DNA from: Anaerococcus prevotii DSM 20548
GTDB lineage: Bacteria > Bacillota > Clostridia > Tissierellales > Peptoniphilaceae
Direction: 5' to 3'
Assembly: GCF_000024105.1 (NCBI RefSeq)
Contig: NC_013171.1
Span: 1,732,501-1,796,500, forward strand
Length of the DNA: 64,000 nt
The stretch's first letter is position 1. Every line of letters begins with the position of its first letter. The translations under genes and the position numbers were made by a program. Below, piece by piece: positions 14,544-24,192 of this stretch. The notes under the pieces were generated by a model that made no database searches, was not told the DNA's origin, and saw only the letters and a list, made by a program, of their open reading frames with translations.

Positions 14544-15818
14544 TTATTTTACTATAACTGCAATACCGTCTGGTATAACTGTAACTGTGCTGTCTTTGCC
14601 CATTAATTCATCTGCTTTTTCCATTGCTTCGTCTAGAGTTTTGACTGGGATAAAGTGGAAGTCTTCTAGGGTCTTTGGATCATAATCTGATACGTAGATT
14701 ACTGCTTTTGCCTTTAGGAGAATCCTACATAGGATTTGTGATTCCCATTGGTCTGGTATAGTTTCGATTTTTGGAGTATCGAGGAATTTCTTGTAGAGTT
14801 TTTCTACATCTCTTTCTTCAAGGAAGGCATTGTGGAAGGCATCTCCTCCAGTACCATCTCCTGATTCTGAACAAACTATGATTACTCCATCATCTTTAAG
14901 GGTCGCTTCTGCTGCTGTCATTGACTTAACTGTTTGGTAGATATTTTGGTCAAGTGGGTAGCCACCGTTTGATGTAATGGCAATGTCTGCTTCTTTTCTT
15001 TCAACTCCAGCCTTATCCTTTAGCCAATCTGTTCCAGCCTCGTGAGCCTTCTCGAGATCACCTGCTACTGCATGGATTACTTTCTTTTCTGAATTGATTA
15101 CAACATTAACTACATAGCAAAGTCCTAAGGCTCTGGCTGCTGCAACCATGTCCTTATGGATTGGATTGTTTTCGAGATTTCCTGTTCTTGAGTATTGGCT
15201 GTCGATAAATTCTGAGTTGTGATTGTACATTACAGCCTTTCTAGAACAGCAACCAGGGAAAACTGACTTTCTTCCTCCAGAAAATCCTGCGAAGAAATGT
15301 GGTTCGATAAAACCTTCTGCTACTAGAAGGTCTGCCTCAGCAGCTAGTTTATTTACTACGATATCTCCACCTGAAGGAAGCTTTTCGTCTAGGGTTACGA
15401 GCATGTCTTCATCATCACAGTCGTGGATGTAGATTTTTTCATTATTATAAATCTCTTCGCCTAATTTAAATATCAATTCTTCCTTCTTAGAATTTCTGTG
15501 GCAACCTGTTGCTACTAGTAGGGTTATGTCTGCATCTGGATTTCCCTCTCTAATTTCAGCAAGCATTAGGGGGAGTATGTATTTACTTGGAACTGGTCTT
15601 GTATGATCGCTTATGAGGATGACAACCTTATCCTTGCCGACAGCAAGCTCTTTTAATTTTTTAGATTCGATGGGGCTTGCCATAGCTTTTTTTACGATTG
15701 TAAGTTGGTCATCTTCTGGATGGTATTCTTCTAGGTGGGATGTTAATATCCCTTGAATTCTTGAATCGTCAACTTCTATTTCTTGGAATGTTTTGCCATA
15801 AGGTAATTTGATTTTCAT
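14544..15818 (-). CDS. larA: LarA-family nickel-pincer racemase/epimerase
   Basis: A 424-aa protein of the nickel-dependent lactate racemase family. Residues match the Lactiplantibacillus LarA pattern, apparently with the same numbering: DHTRPVP at 71-77, EPHFFAGFSGGRK with His174 and Lys184, and His200 in YNHN. These bind the nickel-pincer nucleotide and substrate. Cytoplasmic interconversion of D- and L-lactate or of another 2-hydroxyacid. The cofactor genes larB, larC and larE are not in this window. It has its own promoter (15863-15891) and AAAGGAG before the ATG. Substrate within the family is uncertain. Confidence 0.87.
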   Translation of the reverse strand: MKIKLPYGKTFQEIEVDDSRIQGILTSHLEEYHPEDDQLTIVKKAMASPIESKKLKELAVGKDKVVILISDHTRPVPSKYILPLMLAEIREGNPDADITLLVATGCHRNSKKEELIFKLGEEIYNNEKIYIHDCDDEDMLVTLDEKLPSGGDIVVNKLAAEADLLVAEGFIEPHFFAGFSGGRKSVFPGCCSRKAVMYNHNSEFIDSQYSRTGNLENNPIHKDMVAAARALGLCYVVNVVINSEKKVIHAVAGDLEKAHEAGTDWLKDKAGVERKEADIAITSNGGYPLDQNIYQTVKSMTAAEATLKDDGVIIVCSESGDGTGGDAFHNAFLEERDVEKLYKKFLDTPKIETIPDQWESQILCRILLKAKAVIYVSDYDPKTLEDFHFIPVKTLDEAMEKADELMGKDSTVTVIPDGIAVIVK

Positions 15819-15862
15819 AAAAACTCCTTTGTTTGCTTCTCTTCATGAAAAGCTTTTCTTTT

Positions 15863-15891
15863 ATTATATATAATTAGGACTCGATATGCAA
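15863..15891 (-). promoter_or_regulatory. Promoter of larA
   Basis: Minus-strand TTGCAT (15886-15891), 17-base spacer, TATAAT (15863-15868). The -35 box lies inside an inverted repeat (GGACT..GATA / TATC..AGTCC, about 15878-15908) just after the chromate-transporter gene, which may act as a weak terminator or operator. Confidence 0.7.
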
Positions 15892-15913
15892 ATTTTTTAT
15901 CAAGTCCCCTCTT

Positions 15914-16465
15914 TTATATCAAACTTATCAGAAGATAGATAGCTCCAGATGCAAGCATTAACTTAATAGGATCTATATCCTTTTTGACCATTAATATTAA
16001 GGTAAATACGAAAAGCCCTAGCATCTTATAGTCTAGATTCATTAAAGCAATTGCTCTTGTATCAAATAAGGCAGTCATAAGTATATCTACGCCAGCTATT
16101 AAAATCATAGAAATTATAGCAGGTCTAAGGAAGTATAAGACATTGGAAATCGAATCTAGGTCCTTGTATTTTTTGTAAAAATAGGCCAAAATTCCAACAA
16201 TTATCGCTGAAGGCGTCACACAACCTAGGGTTGCGACAAGCCCTCCAAGAAGGCCTCCTACCCTCACTCCCACGAAGGTCGCAGAATTTACGGCAATAGG
16301 TCCTGGAGTCATCTGACTTATGGTAATAAGATCGTTAAACTCAGACAAACTTAGCCAGGAATTTGCCCCGACTACTTCCTGCTGGATTATAGGAAGGGCA
16401 GCGTAACCTCCACCGAAGGAGAAAAGTCCCACCTTAAAGAAGGTCAAATATAAGTCAAGAAGCAC
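15914..16465 (-). CDS. Chromate transporter family protein, half-size (second subunit)
   Basis: A 183-aa membrane protein of the CHR family with five or six hydrophobic segments and the motif FSFGGGYAALPIIQQEVV at residues 15-32, followed by ISQMTPGPIAVNSATFVG. It starts with GTG at 16465, preceded by GGAGAAAGCC. It overlaps its partner by 11 bases. Short-chain CHR proteins occur in pairs with opposite topology and probably form a heterodimer; family members export chromate or carry sulfate-like anions. The physiological substrate in this organism is unknown. Confidence 0.85.
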   Translation of the reverse strand: MLLDLYLTFFKVGLFSFGGGYAALPIIQQEVVGANSWLSLSEFNDLITISQMTPGPIAVNSATFVGVRVGGLLGGLVATLGCVTPSAIIVGILAYFYKKYKDLDSISNVLYFLRPAIISMILIAGVDILMTALFDTRAIALMNLDYKMLGLFVFTLILMVKKDIDPIKLMLASGAIYLLISLI

Positions 16466-17021
16466 GGCTTTCTCCTTTCTTCTTCCACGAATAAATAAGG
16501 CCTACAAAAATCAAAGTTAGGATGATGTAGACAATATTAATCTTAAAGAAAGATCCTGCCACAAAGCTTAAGGCCATTACTAGAAGGAGGGTTTTGGACT
16601 TTATCTTCAAGAGATCTTTTGTCATATCTATGACTACCTTAAAGATAAGGGCTGCGACTCCTGCCTGCATTCCCTTAAGGAAGGTCGCTATAAATTTATT
16701 GGCTATAAAGGCCTTGTAAAAAACAGAAATCGTAGAGATAATCACTAGGGGCGGAATAATAGTCGCAAGGATTGCTACAAGCATACCGGAGATGCCAAAA
16801 GTCTCATAGCCTACTACGACAGCTGCATTTACAGCGACAGCTCCAGGAGCCGACTGGGCAATAGCAGTCATATCCAACATATCGTCCTTTTTTAGCCAAC
16901 CTAGCTTATCTACAAAGGTATCCTTCATCAGTGAAATTATTACATAACCTCCGCCAAAGGTAAAGGCGGACAGATACAGGGTGGACTTAAATAGTTGCCA
17001 CAAACTTTTCTTTTCTTCCAT
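16455..17021 (-). CDS. Chromate transporter family protein, half-size (first subunit)
   Basis: A 188-aa CHR-family membrane protein, motif SAFTFGGGYVIISLMKDTFV at residues 18-37 and AIAQSAPGAVAVNAAVVVG at about 49-67. It is the upstream member of a tandem short-chain CHR pair and overlaps the next gene. AGAGGT precedes the ATG. It lies 50 bases after the GH2 gene, so it might be co-transcribed with the glycosidase operon, though a promoter in that gap cannot be excluded. Transport of chromate is a family label; a native anion substrate is likely. Confidence 0.85.
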   Translation of the reverse strand: MEEKKSLWQLFKSTLYLSAFTFGGGYVIISLMKDTFVDKLGWLKKDDMLDMTAIAQSAPGAVAVNAAVVVGYETFGISGMLVAILATIIPPLVIISTISVFYKAFIANKFIATFLKGMQAGVAALIFKVVIDMTKDLLKIKSKTLLLVMALSFVAGSFFKINIVYIILTLIFVGLIYSWKKKGESRAS

Positions 17022-17071
17022 ACTACCTCTTTTCTTTCTCTATATATTCTACCGATTCCCAAGATCTTCTT

Positions 17072-20000
17072 CTATTCTTCCACTTTAATCTTCATAGACC
17101 TAAGTCTTACTTTGCTAATATTTCTTACATCGCCTATAATTTTGATAAATGTTGCAGGAAATTTCTCGAAGGTAAAAGTAGTCTTAGAAGAATCTTTTAC
17201 TATCTTATTAGCCCTAATCTCCTTGAAGCTTCCTTCATTCTCACTTTCTCCTATGAAAAATCTAAAATCAGAAAAAAATCCTTGCGGATAGATCTCAATT
17301 TCTCCAAAAATCTGCTGGGTATCGTAGGCAAAGTATATCTCATCTTCACTAACCCTTTTTTCTAGGGCGAAATCCTCTATGTAGGCATCTTTCCTGTATC
17401 TTTCTACTAGCTTTCTTACACTAACAGAAGATTTATAATTTTTCCCTAGGAGTTTAAGCCTTGCCCTAGTTCTTACAAAACCCTCTCTCCTAAATTTTTC
17501 CTCATCAAAATCATCATAGCTTATCTCCTTGCCATGATAATAGATTTGTCCTTCCTCATCTACTAGGGGAAGGGATTTAGGAAAGATTGGTAGCTCTTCT
17601 TCGAAAATTCCCATTTCATAATCTACTAGCTTCATCTCTCCCTTTATATCTAGGACGTAGGTATTGATCGGTCCGCTCTCACAATCTCCCACATAGCTCC
17701 TATGATACTTACCTTTTTCTATTAGCTTCCATGTAATTTTCTTATTGGCTTCAAGATTAAGATCTTCGGGCGAAGAATTTATCAGATACTTATCATAAAC
17801 TAGACTATTTCTTTTGTGAAATTCTCCCCAAACAGGGATTGTAAGCTCTGTCTGTCTTAAATTTTGGCCAGAGGCTTTAAGCTTAAGAGGACCGGGACCT
17901 TTTGCCTTAACTATGGCAAGGAGCCTTCCTCCATAGGCCCTTTTCTTATCAGTCGCAAAGAGTTCGAAGTCAGCCTGTAGTCCTGAATCCAGGGCAAGAA
18001 GCTCTGCGTTTTCTGATACTTCTACTGATATTTCATCTAATGCGCTAGATTTGATATTCCCATCTTCATCTACAAGGTCTATAGTAATGAAGTTAATTCC
18101 CTCTCGTTTTTCTCCCATAGAAGGATAAAAGGCCTCTAACTTTATAAAAGTATCCTCAGTAGGAGTTTTAACCTTAGATCTTCCTACCGTATTTCTTATG
18201 ATTTTGCCATTTTCATCAAAGGATATGGCAGAGATCTCTCCCTTTTCATAAGGCATATGCCAAGTCATATAAAGAGATCTCGGACCATCTTCTCCCTTGA
18301 CCTTCTTGTAACTAAATCCTCTCTCAGTCCTAACTTTCTCCATGTATTTCTTTCCCAAAGATTTAATATTCCCATCTTCATCAGTAAATATCAACTCAAT
18401 AGCATAAGCATTAGTGTAAACAACAATCGGTACATTTTCCGCCAAGTCTCCTAGCTCTTTAGCATTCCAGGAAGGAAGAATATGGGTTGTTGTATCCTTT
18501 TCATTCCACAAGGCCCTATAGAGATAGTAGGAATCTTTGGGAAATCCCGCCGTATCAACTATGCCGAAAAAGGAAGATCTAGGAGCAGGAAATCCGTAGG
18601 GTGCTCCCCTTTCTATGCCATTGTAGGGAGTTGGCTCACCTAGATAATCAAAGACCGTCCACACAGCCTCTCCCATTACAAAGTCGCGGTTTATTACATC
18701 AAACCAGGCTTCTGCTGCAAGATTTCCCCAGGCGACTTTGGATTCATCATAGGAAGTAAGACGCATATCTTCTCTTAGATCATCTCCCAACCTATCATAA
18801 CAAGCCCTAGAGTTAACTGATGAAGCAGATTCTGACTGCCAGAGAATCCAGTTAGGGTGGTCTTTGTGGATTTTATCATATTTATCCCCATCGCAATAGT
18901 TAAGACCGACAAGGCCCTTAGATCTTGTAAGTTCTTCTTCGATCTCGACTAAGTTTTTATCGTAGCCATCTCTTAGGGAATTATCCCCTATAGTTAGAAA
19001 TCTTTTCTGGTCAAGCTCTCTTGCCCAGCTTATCAAATCTCTGGCAAGACTAGGATATTCCTTGCTCCTAGTCTGGTTAGTCCCGCACAAAATTTCATTG
19101 CCCAAGGAGTAGGCTATGATTGATGGGGCATTATAATCTCTTCTTAAGGTCTCCTTTAAGTCAAATTCTCCCCAAGTCATGTCGCAAGTCGCATTTATGA
19201 GCTTATTTTCTCCAATTTTTTGGGCAAAATACCTAGAATAATCCTTGTAATTATTATTCTTATCCAAAATCCATCCATCGAATATTTCTTCTATAAGGAG
19301 GATGCCCTCCTTGTTTGCTATATCGATTAACTTCTTACTGCCTGGGTTGTGGGTGATTCTTATTGCATTTGCTCCCATATCCTTCATAAGCAGAACTTGC
19401 CTAAGGATTGCCCTATAATAATCGGCCGCTCCAAGAGCCCCCTGATCGTGGTGGAGGCAGACTGCCTTTAACTTTATGGACTTTCCATTTAAGGAAAAAC
19501 CTCTAGAAGATGTAGCAGTAAAGTATCTAAAGCCATAGTTACTCGTAATTTTATCAATTATTTTTCCCTTGTATTTTATAAGAGATTCTATCTTGTAAAG
19601 CTCGGGATTATCCACACTCCAAAGCCTTGGGTAGGAAATAGGAAATCTATCCTTAACTTCCATCTCTCCCATAGCTTTTATGTAAAAGACTTCTGATTTA
19701 TATCTTTCAACTAATATATTCTTGTAGATAAGCTTATGTTCAAGGATAATTTCTTCATCAACGTTACTCTTGTTTGAAATAAAAGACCTGATTTCTAGGT
19801 CGATCTCTCCTTTCTTATCTTCTAAACCATAATCATCAATCCTAACTTCATCAAAGGCTATGTCGTTTGTAAGGATGAGATCTACATCTCTATAAATTCC
19901 AGAACCAGAATACCAACGGCTAGTAGGAATCGGATTATCAACTTTGATAGCCAAAATATTTTCCCTATCATAATAAAGGAAATCAGTGATATCGATTAGA

Positions 20001-20353
20001 AAGGGACTGTATCCATGGTGGTGGCAAGCCAATTTCCTACCATTTAAGAAAACTTCTACATCACAGTAGATTCCATCAAAGGAAAGTTTAGCTCTCTTTT
20101 TATCCTCTATAATAAAACTTTTCCTGTAAAGCCCCACTCCTCCGAGCTTATAGGCAGACTGGGCCTCTCCCGCCTTAGAATAAGGTCTAGCTATCGAGTA
20201 ATCGTGGGGTAGGTCTATATAATCCCAGGAAGAATCGTCGAAGAAGTTCTTGTAAAATCCTGGAATATCTCCTAAAGCAAATTTCCAGGACTTATTAAGA
20301 TTGATTCTTCTTTGATTAGTATCTATTTTTTCTATATAATATTTACTTTTCAT
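17072..20353 (-). CDS. GH2 family glycoside hydrolase (beta-galactosidase/beta-glucuronidase type)
   Basis: A 1093-aa enzyme with the GH2 order: sugar-binding jelly roll (about 15-165), Ig-like domain (about 170-280), TIM barrel (about 285-625) and C-terminal accessory domains. The acid/base is Glu420 in YSLGNEILCG and the nucleophile is probably Glu508 in LWQSESASSVNSR, followed by GEAVWTVFDYLGEPTPY. No signal peptide, so it should act inside the cell. Its start overlaps the GH92 stop by four bases. The final domain (about 960-1090) may be a carbohydrate-binding fold. Specificity (galactoside, glucuronide or mannoside) is not readable here. Confidence 0.88.
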   Translation of the reverse strand: MKSKYYIEKIDTNQRRINLNKSWKFALGDIPGFYKNFFDDSSWDYIDLPHDYSIARPYSKAGEAQSAYKLGGVGLYRKSFIIEDKKRAKLSFDGIYCDVEVFLNGRKLACHHHGYSPFLIDITDFLYYDRENILAIKVDNPIPTSRWYSGSGIYRDVDLILTNDIAFDEVRIDDYGLEDKKGEIDLEIRSFISNKSNVDEEIILEHKLIYKNILVERYKSEVFYIKAMGEMEVKDRFPISYPRLWSVDNPELYKIESLIKYKGKIIDKITSNYGFRYFTATSSRGFSLNGKSIKLKAVCLHHDQGALGAADYYRAILRQVLLMKDMGANAIRITHNPGSKKLIDIANKEGILLIEEIFDGWILDKNNNYKDYSRYFAQKIGENKLINATCDMTWGEFDLKETLRRDYNAPSIIAYSLGNEILCGTNQTRSKEYPSLARDLISWARELDQKRFLTIGDNSLRDGYDKNLVEIEEELTRSKGLVGLNYCDGDKYDKIHKDHPNWILWQSESASSVNSRACYDRLGDDLREDMRLTSYDESKVAWGNLAAEAWFDVINRDFVMGEAVWTVFDYLGEPTPYNGIERGAPYGFPAPRSSFFGIVDTAGFPKDSYYLYRALWNEKDTTTHILPSWNAKELGDLAENVPIVVYTNAYAIELIFTDEDGNIKSLGKKYMEKVRTERGFSYKKVKGEDGPRSLYMTWHMPYEKGEISAISFDENGKIIRNTVGRSKVKTPTEDTFIKLEAFYPSMGEKREGINFITIDLVDEDGNIKSSALDEISVEVSENAELLALDSGLQADFELFATDKKRAYGGRLLAIVKAKGPGPLKLKASGQNLRQTELTIPVWGEFHKRNSLVYDKYLINSSPEDLNLEANKKITWKLIEKGKYHRSYVGDCESGPINTYVLDIKGEMKLVDYEMGIFEEELPIFPKSLPLVDEEGQIYYHGKEISYDDFDEEKFRREGFVRTRARLKLLGKNYKSSVSVRKLVERYRKDAYIEDFALEKRVSEDEIYFAYDTQQIFGEIEIYPQGFFSDFRFFIGESENEGSFKEIRANKIVKDSSKTTFTFEKFPATFIKIIGDVRNISKVRLRSMKIKVEE

Positions 20354-22455
20354 AGTATCCCTTCCGGAAGTATATTCAAGCTAAAGACTATCTCCCTCGC
20401 CCTTATAAAGTCCTCGTGACTTATTCTTTTTCCTCCTAAGATTTTCCCGTCTACTTTGATATCTTTGACAAAATTCTTGTGGGGATAGTTTTCCTCAGTC
20501 CTGATTTCTATAGTATTTCCTGAAGAAAGCTTCACCTTCATCTTATCAAAAAGGCTTATGCCCATTTCATAAAATCCACTTGCTGGAGCGATAGGATAAA
20601 TTCCCATAGCCGATAGGATAAACCAAGATGCCATAGACCCATTATCCTCATCTCCAGGAAAACCCCTAAAGTTATAGGAAAAATAATCTCTCATCAAAGT
20701 CTTTACTAAAATTTCACTCTTCCAATACTTTCCGACTAAATTGTATAGGTAAGGAAGATGAAAGGAAGGTTGGTTCGATATGGCAAATTGACCAAAATGG
20801 GCATCACTCATCTCGATCATTTCATGGATATCATATCCATAAGATCCTACATTATACCTAGAATCCGCATTTATCATCTGATCAAGTCTATCTTCAAAAT
20901 TATCTTCTCCTCCAAAAAGCTCTATCAATCTAGGAAAGTCATGGTAGCAATTGTAGGAATTCTGGAAGGCTGAACCTTCTGTGTAGGGAGAACCCCAGGA
21001 AAGCGGATCAAAATCTCCTACAAAATTTCCTTCTCTATTCTTTGCCCTAAGAAACTTAGTCTCGTAATCAAAGAGCTTCTCCCAATTTCTGGAGTATGAG
21101 TAGTACTTTTCTGCCAAGTCCTCTTTACCGCAAAGCTCTGCGACCCTTCCTATAGAAAAATCCGCCATGCTATTATCTAGAGTCTGATTTACAGATTCGT
21201 GGAAGTCTGATGGAACATATCCCAGCTTCCTGTAAGTTTTGGCCTTGAAACGACCATATCTATCATCTTCAGCTTCCTTTTCAGCTGCATCCAGCAAGGC
21301 TTTTAGGAAAATTTCCTTCTTATCGATAGCAATTCCCTTAGTAAGGGCATCAGCAATCACATTTTCAACCAAGGTTCCTGGCATAAGCCCCCTCTCATCT
21401 GGTGAAAGCCACTTTGGAAGATAGCCAGTATCACGGTAGAAGTTCAGTATTCCTTCTAGAATATCAGACAGGTCGTCTTTTGCTACTAGACTAAGGAGGG
21501 GAAAGAGGGTCTTCTGTCCATCCCAAAAGCCAATATTTGTATAAAACTTTCCCCTTTTTACGGATTTAGAATGGGTATCGTAATAGATATCCTGTTTTCC
21601 CTTATCTTGCTCAAAGAATTTCATAGGAAATAGGAAGGCTCTGTAGACTGCATGGTAGAAAAACTTGATCTTGTCTATCTTCTTGTAAGGGGTAAATTTT
21701 TGGAAATTATCCTCGTAGTCGGTGTCTTCTATTTGAAAGATATCCAAATATTTATCCCAAGCCTTTTTAGATTCTTCGATAATAATTTCAAGATCATCAG
21801 GGATTTTCTCATAATTATATCTCACTTGATCAGTTGAGATGAAAGACGTTGCAAACTTAAGAAAAAGATCCTCACTACTTGTCTTTACATAGTAGCATCC
21901 TTTCTCGAAAGAAAACTCAAATTCATTTGATAGACCAATTCTGATATACATCTTAAGATTCTTATCCTCACAAGCTGCGTAATTACTTACAAAGCCTTCT
22001 AGGAAGTCTCCATCCTTCTCTAAACTTAGACCCTTTGCAAATATCTTAAAAGAAGAGTTTCCACAAGACTTAATCACTCCTCCCAAATCCATTATAGAAG
22101 CTAGGACGCTTGTCCCTTTCTTGTAAGAAATTTTAAGAAAATTCGGTCTAAATAATGATTTTTCTATGTCATAACTTATATTTTCATTATCAGTGTAGGG
22201 GAGGATATTGATATAGGAAAAATCTCCCATCCAAGGACTAGGCTGATGGCTTATACGAAAGGCAAGGAGATCTTCATCTTCTGGATGAAAGAAGAAACTT
22301 CCATCATCCCTAGTCATCAATGTAAGATAATTGTTTCCATGGGGCAGCCCACACAAGGGGAGGGTATTGCCATTAGAGAAGTCTCTCACAGAAGCTGTCC
22401 CTATCCTAGTATCCGTGTATCTTATATCTTTTAATATTTCATCAATAATTTTCAT
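20350..22455 (-). CDS. GH92 family alpha-mannosidase-like hydrolase
   Basis: About 701 aa, starting at ATG 22455 (MKIIDEILKD) with GAGGG five bases upstream; an earlier TTG codon is unlikely. Family motifs are clear: GLPHGNNYLTLMTR near the N-terminus, FWDGQKTLFPLLSLV, the catalytic-acid segment YTEGSAFQNSYNCYHD, and the calcium/catalytic-base segment FPGDEDNGSMASWFILSAMGIYP. GH92 enzymes are calcium-dependent exo-alpha-mannosidases. There is no signal peptide, unlike many secreted family members, so the substrate is presumably imported mannosides. It overlaps the upstream gene by 14 bases and GH2 by four. Confidence 0.88.
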   Translation of the reverse strand: MKIIDEILKDIRYTDTRIGTASVRDFSNGNTLPLCGLPHGNNYLTLMTRDDGSFFFHPEDEDLLAFRISHQPSPWMGDFSYINILPYTDNENISYDIEKSLFRPNFLKISYKKGTSVLASIMDLGGVIKSCGNSSFKIFAKGLSLEKDGDFLEGFVSNYAACEDKNLKMYIRIGLSNEFEFSFEKGCYYVKTSSEDLFLKFATSFISTDQVRYNYEKIPDDLEIIIEESKKAWDKYLDIFQIEDTDYEDNFQKFTPYKKIDKIKFFYHAVYRAFLFPMKFFEQDKGKQDIYYDTHSKSVKRGKFYTNIGFWDGQKTLFPLLSLVAKDDLSDILEGILNFYRDTGYLPKWLSPDERGLMPGTLVENVIADALTKGIAIDKKEIFLKALLDAAEKEAEDDRYGRFKAKTYRKLGYVPSDFHESVNQTLDNSMADFSIGRVAELCGKEDLAEKYYSYSRNWEKLFDYETKFLRAKNREGNFVGDFDPLSWGSPYTEGSAFQNSYNCYHDFPRLIELFGGEDNFEDRLDQMINADSRYNVGSYGYDIHEMIEMSDAHFGQFAISNQPSFHLPYLYNLVGKYWKSEILVKTLMRDYFSYNFRGFPGDEDNGSMASWFILSAMGIYPIAPASGFYEMGISLFDKMKVKLSSGNTIEIRTEENYPHKNFVKDIKVDGKILGGKRISHEDFIRAREIVFSLNILPEGIL

Positions 22456-24073
22456 AGCATCCCTCTTCAATAATCTTGCTGTATTTATAAATCAATCTTG
22501 AAATCAATTCTACTTCTCCTAATACTTTCTCTAGCTCATCTTTGCTAGAAACTCTTGCTCCATATTCATTTTCGAAGGAAGTCTTTGCTCTTAATCGAGG
22601 CATCTCTTTTTCAAATTGTTCCAAGATATTTCCCGTCAAGGTCCTTCTAATAAATGCTATTTTCTCTACCATCATAAGACCAAGCCTCATTCCTTCAAAA
22701 CTTAGGCTAGGGCTAGGCTTATTTTCCCTCTTATCCTTAGACGGATATATGAGAAAGGAGTCCCTGCTTTCCCAAAGAAAGAAGCTCGTATCTAGCCTAG
22801 GATCTTCAACCCAAGCGTCAAGAGCCCATCTTAAGAATCCATCGAAGCCATTTATATAGGAAAAAATAATAAGCCAAGTCGCCTCAAAAGGCTCTGAGTA
22901 AAGGAAAGTGTTGGGAAATACTCCTGTACAAGTATAAAGACTTGTAAAAAGCCCCCTCCTTCTCCTAGCTCTAACATAAGCTAGGCAGTCTTCATCTACA
23001 CTAGATAAGATAAAGGAGATATCCTCTATCCTATCGAAAAGCTTGATATTATCTTTGTCAAAAGAAGTTTGATAGGCGATTTTAAAAGTTTTAGCATCCT
23101 TGTTTTTGAAATTTGAAAGAAAATATATAGCATCCCTTACTTCCCCCTCGTCTCTTTCATCAATTCCTATATAAGTCTTGTCAAAATATCCTAACTCATC
23201 CAAATGCTCTATAAAATCCGGCAAAAACCTTTGCCAATACTCCTTATCCTTTGTATCATCATCCCAACTTATGAGAGAAAAGGCATAGATCTTATCAAGC
23301 ATATCAAGGCTTTTTGCAAGATTAACAAAGCTATCGAAGTAGGAATAATCAAAATCATATCCTCCACCCTTTAAAACTTTTCTAATCATAGAAGGGCTAT
23401 CGTCATAAGTCTGATGGGCCCAGGGTTCATCTACTATGCTTGTAGTAAGAGTCCTTCCAGAAAGTGTCTTGTACAAGAGAAGATGCTCTCTTAAAATGTC
23501 CAAGTGCCTTTTATAAAACAATTCTTTCTCGGAAAGCTCGTAAAATCTATAAGAAGAGAAGGGATATTGCCAAAGATTTATATCAAAAGATGATTCCTCC
23601 CTACAAAGGTCTAAGAGCCTAACCGAAAACTCTAATTCAAAATTAGATTCATTATGATAAATATTAATTTTACCCTTATATAAGCCTGGTTTAGCATCTT
23701 TAGGGAAATTTACATAATAGAAAAACCTAAGGGACGAATTGGCTCTTATTCTAGCTGAAGATTTATAGTCTATAATATCATCGAGCTCAAGCTTTGGAAA
23801 ATCTGGCATAAGAGTCCTATCATACCCTCTTCCTATATGGCCTCTTGCTTTTTCAAGAATCCTTATAGAAATAAAATCCGAAGGAATATAAGATTCGGAA
23901 GATCTTAAAGAAGAAGGCTCAATCTTGACAGATAAACTCTCTGACGAAAGATTCTCTATAATAAAAGAAGCAGAAAACAAATCTCCCCTATAGGCATAAT
24001 CAATATTTTCATAAGTAAAGTCTCCCCTAACGTAAGGACTTACCTCAAAAAGTTCAAGCTTACAATCTCCCAT
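22442..24073 (-). CDS. DUF4091/GH123-like glycoside hydrolase
   Basis: A 543-aa protein resembling the DUF4091/GH123 catalytic family (beta-N-acetylgalactosaminidases). An N-terminal beta domain (about 1-155) is followed by a TIM barrel. The Asp-Glu pair in YIGIDERDEG at about residue 290 is where GH123 enzymes place their catalytic Asp/Glu. FDGFLRWALDAWVEDPRLD and the near-C-terminal SFEGMRLGLMMVEK fit the family. No signal peptide. It is the first gene of a three-glycosidase operon with GGAGG before the ATG. Family assignment is by pattern only, so specificity is tentative. Confidence 0.72.
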   Translation of the reverse strand: MGDCKLELFEVSPYVRGDFTYENIDYAYRGDLFSASFIIENLSSESLSVKIEPSSLRSSESYIPSDFISIRILEKARGHIGRGYDRTLMPDFPKLELDDIIDYKSSARIRANSSLRFFYYVNFPKDAKPGLYKGKINIYHNESNFELEFSVRLLDLCREESSFDINLWQYPFSSYRFYELSEKELFYKRHLDILREHLLLYKTLSGRTLTTSIVDEPWAHQTYDDSPSMIRKVLKGGGYDFDYSYFDSFVNLAKSLDMLDKIYAFSLISWDDDTKDKEYWQRFLPDFIEHLDELGYFDKTYIGIDERDEGEVRDAIYFLSNFKNKDAKTFKIAYQTSFDKDNIKLFDRIEDISFILSSVDEDCLAYVRARRRRGLFTSLYTCTGVFPNTFLYSEPFEATWLIIFSYINGFDGFLRWALDAWVEDPRLDTSFFLWESRDSFLIYPSKDKRENKPSPSLSFEGMRLGLMMVEKIAFIRRTLTGNILEQFEKEMPRLRAKTSFENEYGARVSSKDELEKVLGEVELISRLIYKYSKIIEEGCYENY

Positions 24074-24096
24074 AAAATCCTCCCTGTGTAAATACT

Positions 24097-24126
24097 ATTC
24101 TAGCAGAGAAAAGGTTTTTTTGTAAA
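24097..24126 (-). promoter_or_regulatory. Promoter of the glycosidase operon
   Basis: Minus-strand TTTACA (24121-24126), 18-base spacer, and extended -10 TGC-TAGAAT (24097-24102). It begins immediately after the terminator of the TRAP operon. Confidence 0.65.
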
Positions 24127-24127
24127 G

Positions 24128-24156
24128 AAAAAAAGATGCGCCAATTAAGACGCACC
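24128..24156 (-). terminator. Terminator of the TRAP operon
   Basis: On the minus strand GGTGCGTC (24149-24156) pairs with GGCGCATC (24135-24142), with two G-U pairs and a six-base loop, followed by seven T. It ends the ADH-dctP-dctQ-dctM transcript. Confidence 0.8.
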
Positions 24157-24192
24157 TTAAATTTATCAGAAATCTATTTGTTATAAATATAA

